A DNA stretch of 5,038 nucleotides, taken from NCBI GenBank assembly GCA_021790555.1, contig JAJYGY010000372.1, forward strand, positions 1 through 5,038. The letters run 5' to 3'. Shown in pieces: positions 1 to 5,038 of the stretch. Source of the stretch: a bacterium (lineage in GTDB: Bacteria > Oederibacteriota > JAJYGY01). Position 1 is the first letter of the stretch, and each line of letters opens with the position of its first letter. The position numbers and the translations under genes are program-made. Under the pieces are notes generated by a model, which was not told the DNA's origin, searched no databases, and worked only from the letters and a program-made list of their open reading frames with translations.

Positions 1-1
1 C

Positions 2-580
2 CTGGCGGCCGTGTTGGCGGACGCGGTGCTGATGCTGACCTCGCCCAGGGAGGAGTTCCGGCTGCCCGGCCACAACCAGGGCTTCGCCCCGGTCCAGCCC
101 GTGGCCTTTTCCCACGCCCTGCACGCCGGCACGCTGGGGATCGCCTGCCTCTACTGCCATTCCGGGGCTGAACGGAGCCCAGTGGCCGGCATCCCCCCCC
201 TCCAGACCTGCCTGGGGTGCCACCGATTCGTCACCCACGCCAGCGGCCAGACCGGCGTCAGTCCGGAACTGAGGAAGCTCTATGACGCGGCGGGCCTGGG
301 ACCGGACCTGCGCCCCATCCCGGGCCGCAAGCCCCATCCCATCCAGTGGGTGCGGGTGGACGAACTGCCCGGTTTCGTCCGCTTCGACCACTCCCGCCAC
401 GTGCTGGCCGGCGTCTCCTGCCAGACCTGCCACGGTCCGGTGCAGGACATGGACCGGGTGCGTCAGGTCCGCACCCTGGACATGGGCATGTGCATCAACT
501 GCCACCGGGCCGCCGACAAGGACGGCATCGACGGGAAGAAGGTGCACGCCTCGCTGGACTGCTCGGTGTGTCATTACTGA
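2..580 (+). CDS. actA: ActA, pentahaem c-type cytochrome subunit of Alternative Complex III (5'-partial)
   Basis: Probable haem subunit of ACIII, which takes electrons from the ActB Fe-S clusters and passes them to a soluble cytochrome or an oxidase on the periplasmic side. The frame is open to the left edge, so the true start lies outside; the GTG at 11 is internal or at best an alternative start. The 192 visible residues begin with a hydrophobic stretch (LAAVLADAVLML), probably the end of an N-terminal membrane anchor or signal. Five CxxCH haem sites follow: CLYCH (146-160), CLGCH (209-223), CQTCH (419-433), CINCH (491-505) and CSVCH (560-574). Histidine pairs in FSHALH and FDHSRH precede haem sites 1 and 3 and are candidate distal ligands. 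The protein ends one residue after the last haem site (CHY), as I recall for this family. Five haems plus actB and actC downstream favour ActA over the related hexahaem QrcA. Stop TGA is at 578-580. Confidence 0.93.
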   Translation: MAAVLADAVLMLTSPREEFRLPGHNQGFAPVQPVAFSHALHAGTLGIACLYCHSGAERSPVAGIPPLQTCLGCHRFVTHASGQTGVSPELRKLYDAAGLGPDLRPIPGRKPHPIQWVRVDELPGFVRFDHSRHVLAGVSCQTCHGPVQDMDRVRQVRTLDMGMCINCHRAADKDGIDGKKVHASLDCSVCHY

Positions 581-606
581 TCCCGGGGGGCGGACCCGCC
601 CGGGGA
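581..606 (+). other. Imperfect GC-rich hairpin in the actA-actB gap
   Basis: Directly after the actA stop, GGGCG (588-592) can pair with CGCCC (597-601) around a GACC loop. TCCC (581-584) can pair with GGGA (603-606) outside it, leaving an asymmetric internal loop of G residues. No T-run follows, so it is not a standard intrinsic terminator, and actB begins 18 bases later. It could affect mRNA stability or actA/actB stoichiometry, or be a chance result of high GC content. No folding energy was computed. Confidence 0.25.
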
Positions 607-614
607 ACCATTTC

Positions 615-620
615 GAGGGA
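615..620 (+). promoter_or_regulatory. Ribosome binding site of actB
   Basis: GAGGGA lies just upstream of the ATG at 624; GAGG (615-618) leaves five bases to the start. It supports 624 over the in-frame ATG at 660, and over the long in-frame upstream extension that would run inside actA. Confidence 0.65.
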
Positions 621-623
621 AAC

Positions 624-3600
624 ATGGCGGATGAAAGCGAAGTCGGGAAGAAATACTGGATGACGCTGGAGGAGCGGGATGGGGAGGCGGGGCGGCAGCC
701 TTCGGAGCCCGAGACCCTGTCCGATTCCGCGGCCTCGCTGCTGGAGAAGGCGTCGCGATTGAAGGTGGACCGGGCGGGCTTCCTGAAGCTGGCCGGGTTC
801 AGCTTCGCCGGGGCGGCCCTTTCCGGCTGCGCTTCCCGCGCGGCCCACAAGGCCATCCCCTACCTGGTGCAGCCCGAGGAGGTGACCCCCGGCGAGGCCA
901 CCTGGTACGCCACGGCCTGCGGGGCCTGCCCGGCCGGCTGCGGGGCGCTGGCCAAGAACCGGGCCGGCAGGCCCATCAAGCTGGAGGGAAACCCCGGGCA
1001 TCCGCTCAACCGGGGGGGGCTGTGCGCGCTGGGGCAGGCGTCCCTGCTGGGGCTCTACGATTCCCACAGGCTGAAAGGCCCCCGCGTGGGGGGGAAGGAC
1101 ACGGACTGGACCTCGCTGGACCGGGCCGTCCTGGAGGAGCTGGGCCGCCTGCGTTCCAAGGGCGGATCGGTCCGCCTGCTCAGCCGCGGCGTCACCAGCC
1201 CCACCCTGAGGGGCCGCATGGAGGCCTTCCTTTCCGGCTTCAAGGACGCCCGGCTGGTGGAATACGACCCGCTTTCGGTTTCGTCCCTTTCCGCGGCCTA
1301 TGAAACCACCCACGGCACCCGCCTGCTGCCGCGTTTCCGCTTCGACAAGGCGGACTGGATCGTCTCCTTCGGGGCCGACTTTCTGGGGACCTGGATTTCG
1401 CCCGTGGAGTTCCAGGGGCAATGGGCCTACGGCCGCCGCCTGGAGGGCGGGGAGACGCGCTTTTCACGCCACCTCCAGGTGGAAAGCACCCTCAGCCTGA
1501 CCGGAAGCAAGGCCGACGAGCGCTGGGTGGCCTCCCCCGGCGGGGTGGTCCTGGTCCTGGCCCACCTGGCCCGCCTGCTGGGCGCGCCCCTGGAAGGCCT
1601 GGCGGCCTGCCCGGCGCCGGAACCAAAGATGCGGGCCCTGGCCCGGGGCCTGGAAGGGCGGCGCGGCAGGAGCCTGGTGGTCTGCGGGGACAACCAGCCG
1701 GAAGCCCAGGTGCTTTGCGCCTGGATCAACCACCGCCTGGGCAACGAAGGGACGACGCTGGATCTGAAGCGGGCTTCCCTGCAGGCGCGCGGGGACGACA
1801 AGGCCCTGGCCGTCCTGCTGAAGGAAATGCGGGAAGGGAAGGTGTCGGCCCTGCTGATCCACGACGCCAACCCGGTCTACGAATTGCCCGAAGGACCGGC
1901 CCTGGCCGGGGAAATGGGCCGCGTTCCGCTTGTCCTCAGTTTCGCCGGCAGCCTGGACGAAACCTCCTCGCTGGCCCGCTTCGTCTGCCCGGAACCGCAC
2001 TGGCTGGAATCCTGGGGCGATTCCGAACCCGTGGAAGGCCTGCTGGGCCTGCGCCAGCCCGCGGTACGCCCCTGGCGCGACAGCCGCCCGGCCCTGGAAA
2101 GCCTGGCCCTGTGGTCGGGACACCCGGCCGGGGCCCTGGACCAGCTGCGCGCGCGCTGGCACCGCGAAGTCCACCCCCACGCCGGCGGGGGGGCCTCCTT
2201 CGAATCCTTCTGGAACAAGACCCTGCGGGAAGGCTGGGTGGAGACGGGCGGAGGCGGGACCCCCGGCGCCTTCCGCCAGCCCGATTTCGCCGCCCTTTCG
2301 CGCTCCATGCCCGGCGGGGACAAGGGGCTGGAACTGCTGTTGTACCCCACGGTGGGGCTCCGGGACGGCCGGCATGCCGGCAATCCCTGGCTGCAGGAAA
2401 TGCCGGACCCGGTCACCAAGATCTCCTGGGACAACCACGCCAGCCTGGCTCCGGATACGGCGCGCGCCCTGGGGCTGGACGAAGGCGACCTGGCCCGGCT
2501 GGAACTGGCGGACGGGACGGCCCTGGAGCTTCCCGTCCACCTGCAGCCCGGACAGCACGGGTCCTGCGTGGCCGTGTCCCTGGGATACGGCGCCCAGGCG
2601 AGCCGGCGCTTCGCCCACGTGGGGCCGCGCTGGCTGCTGGAAGGGACCAGCGTGGGGCCCGACGGGCTGGTGGGGGGGAACGCCTTCCCCCTGCTGGGGC
2701 GCGACGGGGCCGGGCTTTCCTTCCGGCGTGCCGGCCTGAAGGTCGCCGGGACGGGGGGCAGGCGGCCGATGGCCTGCGCCCAGGTCTGGCAGACGCTCTC
2801 GCTCCCCGCGAACCTGGCGCCGGAGGGAGGGGCCCTGCAGCCTTTCCTGCGCGAGATGACCCTGGCCCATTACCTGACCGACCACTCCAAGCCGCGGCCC
2901 GAGGAGGACGCCAGCCTTTACAGCCCGCGGCGCTTTCCCGGCCACCGCTGGGCCATGGCCGTGGACCTGAGCGCCTGCACGGGCTGCTCGGGCTGCGTCC
3001 TGGGCTGCCAGGTGGAGAACAACATCCCCGTGGTGGGCCGCGAGGAGATGCGGCGCGGCCGGGGCATGCACTGGCTGCGCGTGGACCGCTACTATTCGGG
3101 GAGCACGGAGGACCTGGAAGTGGCCTTCCAGCCCATGTTCTGCCAGCAGTGCGGCAAGGCGCCCTGCGATCCGGTCTGCCCGGTGGCGGCCACGGCCACC
3201 AGCGAGGAGGGGCTCTGCCAGCAGGTCTACAACCGCTGCGTGGGCACCCGCTACTGCGAGGTGAACTGCCCCTACAAGGTGCGGCGCTTCAACTGGTTCG
3301 ACTACCCCCACGAAGACCCCACCCAGAACCTGGCCCTCAATCCGGACGTGACGGTGCGGACGCGCGGGGTGATGGAGAAGTGCAGCTTCTGCGTCCAGAG
3401 GATCCTCGGGGCCAAGGACCTGGCCAAGCGGGAGGGCAGGGAACTGAAGGACGGCGACATCCGGACGGCCTGCCAGCAGTCCTGCCCCAGCGGGGCCATC
3501 GTGTTCGGGGACCTGGACGACCCCGACAGCCGGATCTCCCGGATGCGCCGCGACGGGCGCGCCTTCCGGGTGCTGGCCGAACTGGGGGTGGAGCCCGCCG

Positions 3601-3635
3601 TGACCTACCTGAGCCTGGTCAGGAACCGGGCCTGA
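624..3635 (+). CDS. actB: ActB, fused molybdopterin-oxidoreductase-like and Fe-S subunit of Alternative Complex III
   Basis: Periplasmic 1003-residue subunit that links quinol oxidation in ActC to the ActA haems. The ATG at 624 has a Shine-Dalgarno and keeps the GKKYWMTLEE segment (residues 8-17), typical of the extended Tat leader of ACIII ActB proteins. Residues 49-55 (DRAGFLK) sit where SRRxFLK is expected, followed by a hydrophobic stretch and a lipobox-like LSGC (Cys69). Residues about 90-700 are PsrA-like: C99-x2-C102-x3-C106-x27-C134 near the front, and a dinucleotide-binding-like C-terminal part starting around Tyr574. No cysteine is seen where PsrA carries its Mo ligand (around 214-223, YDPLSVSSLS). 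Residues about 745-1003 are PsrB-like, with C785/788/791/795, C840/843/848/852, C872/878/882 with Thr875 in the fourth position, and C920/923/950/954. These fifteen cysteines fit three [4Fe-4S] and one [3Fe-4S] cluster. The PsrA-PsrB fusion distinguishes it from Psr, Phs and Qrc, where these are separate proteins. Confidence 0.95.
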   Translation: MADESEVGKKYWMTLEERDGEAGRQPSEPETLSDSAASLLEKASRLKVDRAGFLKLAGFSFAGAALSGCASRAAHKAIPYLVQPEEVTPGEATWYATACGACPAGCGALAKNRAGRPIKLEGNPGHPLNRGGLCALGQASLLGLYDSHRLKGPRVGGKDTDWTSLDRAVLEELGRLRSKGGSVRLLSRGVTSPTLRGRMEAFLSGFKDARLVEYDPLSVSSLSAAYETTHGTRLLPRFRFDKADWIVSFGADFLGTWISPVEFQGQWAYGRRLEGGETRFSRHLQVESTLSLTGSKADERWVASPGGVVLVLAHLARLLGAPLEGLAACPAPEPKMRALARGLEGRRGRSLVVCGDNQPEAQVLCAWINHRLGNEGTTLDLKRASLQARGDDKALAVLLKEMREGKVSALLIHDANPVYELPEGPALAGEMGRVPLVLSFAGSLDETSSLARFVCPEPHWLESWGDSEPVEGLLGLRQPAVRPWRDSRPALESLALWSGHPAGALDQLRARWHREVHPHAGGGASFESFWNKTLREGWVETGGGGTPGAFRQPDFAALSRSMPGGDKGLELLLYPTVGLRDGRHAGNPWLQEMPDPVTKISWDNHASLAPDTARALGLDEGDLARLELADGTALELPVHLQPGQHGSCVAVSLGYGAQASRRFAHVGPRWLLEGTSVGPDGLVGGNAFPLLGRDGAGLSFRRAGLKVAGTGGRRPMACAQVWQTLSLPANLAPEGGALQPFLREMTLAHYLTDHSKPRPEEDASLYSPRRFPGHRWAMAVDLSACTGCSGCVLGCQVENNIPVVGREEMRRGRGMHWLRVDRYYSGSTEDLEVAFQPMFCQQCGKAPCDPVCPVAATATSEEGLCQQVYNRCVGTRYCEVNCPYKVRRFNWFDYPHEDPTQNLALNPDVTVRTRGVMEKCSFCVQRILGAKDLAKREGRELKDGDIRTACQQSCPSGAIVFGDLDDPDSRISRMRRDGRAFRVLAELGVEPAVTYLSLVRNRA

Positions 3636-3645
3636 AAACCAAAGC

Positions 3646-3652
3646 GAGGAGG
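3646..3652 (+). promoter_or_regulatory. Strong ribosome binding site of actC
   Basis: GAGGAGG lies in the 21-base actB-actC gap, four bases before the ATG at 3657. It is a near-perfect anti-Shine-Dalgarno match and fixes the actC start. The short gap leaves no room for a separate promoter or terminator, so actB and actC are very likely cotranscribed. Confidence 0.8.
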
Positions 3653-3656
3653 ATCC

Positions 3657-5024
3657 ATGCAAGCGGTAATGGCGCCTGAATCCCTGGTGCAGGGGGAAAG
3701 CACGCTGGCGGACGTCACCCGGACCGTGACCCGGAACCTTGAGGGCAAGCCCGGCAGGCTCTGGTGGGCCGGCTTCCTGGCCTCGGTCGCGGCGACCCTG
3801 GCGGGGGCCTGGGCCGCCTGGGTCGTTCTGACCACCGGCATCGGAGTCGCCGGCTTGAACAATTCGTCGGCCTGGGGATTTTTCATCATCAACTTCGTCT
3901 TCTGGGTGGGCATCGGGCACGCCGGCACGCTCATTTCGGCCTTCCTGCTGCTGATGCGGCAGCACTGGCGCAGCGCGGTCAACCGCGCGGCGGAGGCCTC
4001 GGCCGTCATCGCGGTGGCCTGCGCCGGCATCTTCCCGCTGCTCCACATGGGCCGGCCCTGGTTCTTCTACTGGCTCATCCCCTATCCCAACACGCGCGGC
4101 TCGGTGTGGCCCAACTTCCGCTCGCCCCTGCTGTGGGACGTGATGGCCGTGGGCACCTATGTCACGCTCTCCAGCGTCTACTTCTACGTCGGCATGATCC
4201 CCGACCTGGCCTCCCTGCGCGACCGGGCCAAGAAGGGCCTGAAGAAGACGCTCTACGGCTTCTTCAGCCTGGGCTGGGACGGCTCGGCCCGCAACTGGAG
4301 CCGCTACGAGATGGCCTACCTGCTGCTGGCCGGCCTGATGACGCCCCTGGTGCTGTCGGTGCATTCGGTGGTGAGCTGCGACATGGCCGCCACCCTCAAG
4401 CCGGAGATGCACGAGACCATTTTCCCCCCTTATTTCGGAACCGGGGCCATCTTCTGCGGGTTTGCCGTGGTGCTGACCCTGCTGCTGGTGATGCGGCGCA
4501 CCATGCACCTGCAGGCCTACATCACGCGGCGCCACATCGACATCATGGCCAAGGTGATGCTGATGGCTGCCTGCTTCCTGGGCGTCATCTACGTCACCGA
4601 GGTCTTCATCGCCTGGTATTCAGGCGACCGCTACCTGCAATTCGACTACCTCAACCGCTTCTTCGGGCCCCGAGGCTGGGCCGCGGCCATCATGTACGGC
4701 TGCAACATGCTGGTGCCCCAGCTCCTGTGGATAAGGAAGGTGCGCGCCAACCTGGTGGCGGTCTTCGTCATCTCCCTGCTGGCCAGCCTGGGCATGTGGT
4801 TCGAGCGCTGGGTCATCTTCGTCAGCTCGTTGCAGGCCGACTTCTTGCCCAGCAGCTGGAGCATGTACCACCCCACCCTTTTCGACTACGGCTGCACGCT
4901 GGGCAGCTTCGGGCTTTTCTTCACGCTCTTCCTTCTCTTCGCGCGCTTCTTGCCCATGATCGCCATCGCCGAGATCAAGCATGAGGTCGCCCATGGGGGC
5001 GCGCCGCACGGGGAGGCCGCATGA
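3657..5024 (+). CDS. actC: ActC, NrfD/PsrC-type quinol-oxidising membrane subunit of Alternative Complex III
   Basis: Integral membrane subunit of 455 residues that, by family knowledge, binds and oxidises menaquinol or ubiquinol near the periplasmic face and passes electrons to the ActB Fe-S clusters. About ten membrane helices can be seen by hydrophobicity, near residues 36-60, 72-99, 112-130, 158-181, 217-238, 262-280, 297-320, 339-358, 366-388 and 411-434, the count expected for ActC. Family motifs include WVGIGHAGTLISA (83-95, His88), HMGRPW (130-135), a conserved-looking Asp161 in helix 4, HSVVSCD (236-242), HETIFPPYF (252-260) and Glu315 in helix 7. His, Asp and Glu inside helices are candidates for quinol binding or proton movement; I cannot assign roles to single residues. 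A soluble N-terminus of about 35 residues and a short His-rich tail flank the core. The stop overlaps the next start as ATGA. The related NrfD, PsrC and QrcD subunits are less likely given the fused ActB and pentahaem ActA upstream. Confidence 0.95.
   Translation: MQAVMAPESLVQGESTLADVTRTVTRNLEGKPGRLWWAGFLASVAATLAGAWAAWVVLTTGIGVAGLNNSSAWGFFIINFVFWVGIGHAGTLISAFLLLMRQHWRSAVNRAAEASAVIAVACAGIFPLLHMGRPWFFYWLIPYPNTRGSVWPNFRSPLLWDVMAVGTYVTLSSVYFYVGMIPDLASLRDRAKKGLKKTLYGFFSLGWDGSARNWSRYEMAYLLLAGLMTPLVLSVHSVVSCDMAATLKPEMHETIFPPYFGTGAIFCGFAVVLTLLLVMRRTMHLQAYITRRHIDIMAKVMLMAACFLGVIYVTEVFIAWYSGDRYLQFDYLNRFFGPRGWAAAIMYGCNMLVPQLLWIRKVRANLVAVFVISLLASLGMWFERWVIFVSSLQADFLPSSWSMYHPTLFDYGCTLGSFGLFFTLFLLFARFLPMIAIAEIKHEVAHGGAPHGEAA
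5011..5016 (+). promoter_or_regulatory. Ribosome binding site of the gene starting at 5021
   Basis: GGGAGG lies inside the last codons of actC, four bases before the ATG at 5021. It supports a real start there and translational coupling with actC. Confidence 0.6.
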
Positions 5025-5038
5025 GCCGCCGCTACGTG
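5021..5038 (+). CDS. actD: Start of probable ActD (DUF3341-type ACIII membrane subunit), 3'-truncated
   Basis: Only six codons are visible (MSRRYV) before the window ends. The ATG overlaps the actC stop (ATGA, 5021-5024) and has GGGAGG four bases upstream, so a translationally coupled gene begins here. The name rests on gene order: in ACIII operons actD, a small protein with a periplasmic domain and two membrane helices, normally follows actC. The residues themselves are too few to identify it. Confidence 0.6.

Noticed and set aside
11..13. GTG at 11 as the true start of actA
   Set aside because: The frame is open to the left edge and the residues before and after form one hydrophobic stretch, suggesting the start of the signal or membrane anchor lies upstream of the window.
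581..606. Intrinsic terminator after actA
   Set aside because: The hairpin is imperfect, has no following T-run, and is followed within 18 bases by actB of the same complex.
282..623. In-frame upstream extension of actB starting at 282
   Set aside because: It lies within actA in another frame, its translation is R/P/S/T-rich without family resemblance, and the start at 624 has a ribosome binding site and begins just before the conserved KKYW leader segment.
1421..3679. Plus-strand open frame of 752 codons overlapping actB in another frame
   Set aside because: Low-complexity G/P/A/R-rich product with no motif. It is a frame shadow of actB.
1464..4535. Minus-strand open frame of 1023 codons opposite actB and actC
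   Set aside because: Its translation is rich in G, P, A, R, H and Q with no recognisable domain, and it lies antisense to two genes with clear family motifs. Long antisense frames are expected in GC-rich genes with strong third-position bias.
624..5024. Polysulfide/thiosulfate reductase (Psr/Phs) or Qrc operon instead of ACIII
   Set aside because: Those systems have separate catalytic and Fe-S proteins. Here they are fused, preceded by a pentahaem cytochrome, and the molybdopterin-like domain has no evident Cys Mo ligand. Phylogeny would settle any remaining doubt.

Overview
The window is a GC-rich stretch of bacterial chromosome, coding on the + strand almost end to end. It carries the core of an Alternative Complex III (ACIII) operon, in the order actA (5'-truncated), actB, actC, and the first six codons of a probable actD. 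ACIII is the membrane quinol:electron-acceptor oxidoreductase that replaces the cytochrome bc1 complex in many bacteria. The calls rest on cofactor motifs: five CxxCH haem sites in ActA, a PsrA-like molybdopterin-type domain fused to a 15-cysteine Fe-S domain in ActB, and a ten-helix NrfD/PsrC-type membrane protein in ActC.

Layout. Bases 2-580 hold the actA 3' portion, open at the left edge. Bases 581-623 are a short gap with an imperfect GC hairpin and the actB ribosome binding site. Bases 624-3635 hold actB (1003 aa). A 21-base gap follows with a strong Shine-Dalgarno. Bases 3657-5024 hold actC (455 aa). An ATGA overlap leads into actD at 5021, which runs off the right edge. There is no unexplained gap over 300 bases, and I see no RNA gene, mobile element, CRISPR array or convincing terminator.

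How the genes work together (family knowledge). ActC binds and oxidises quinol in the membrane. Electrons pass to the Fe-S clusters of the ActB C-terminal domain and then to the haems of ActA, and onward to a soluble cytochrome or directly to a terminal oxidase. The molybdopterin-like half of ActB is thought to be structural. ActD is a small membrane subunit with a periplasmic domain.

Organism. The composition (high GC by eye, not counted) and ACIII suggest a respiring Gram-negative such as an acidobacterium or myxobacterium-like lineage. The sequence alone does not settle the taxon. The locus is a known type of system. The points worth a second look are all in ActB: a retained N-terminal four-cysteine motif, a degenerate twin-arginine motif followed by a lipobox, and an extra cysteine next to the presumed [3Fe-4S] site.
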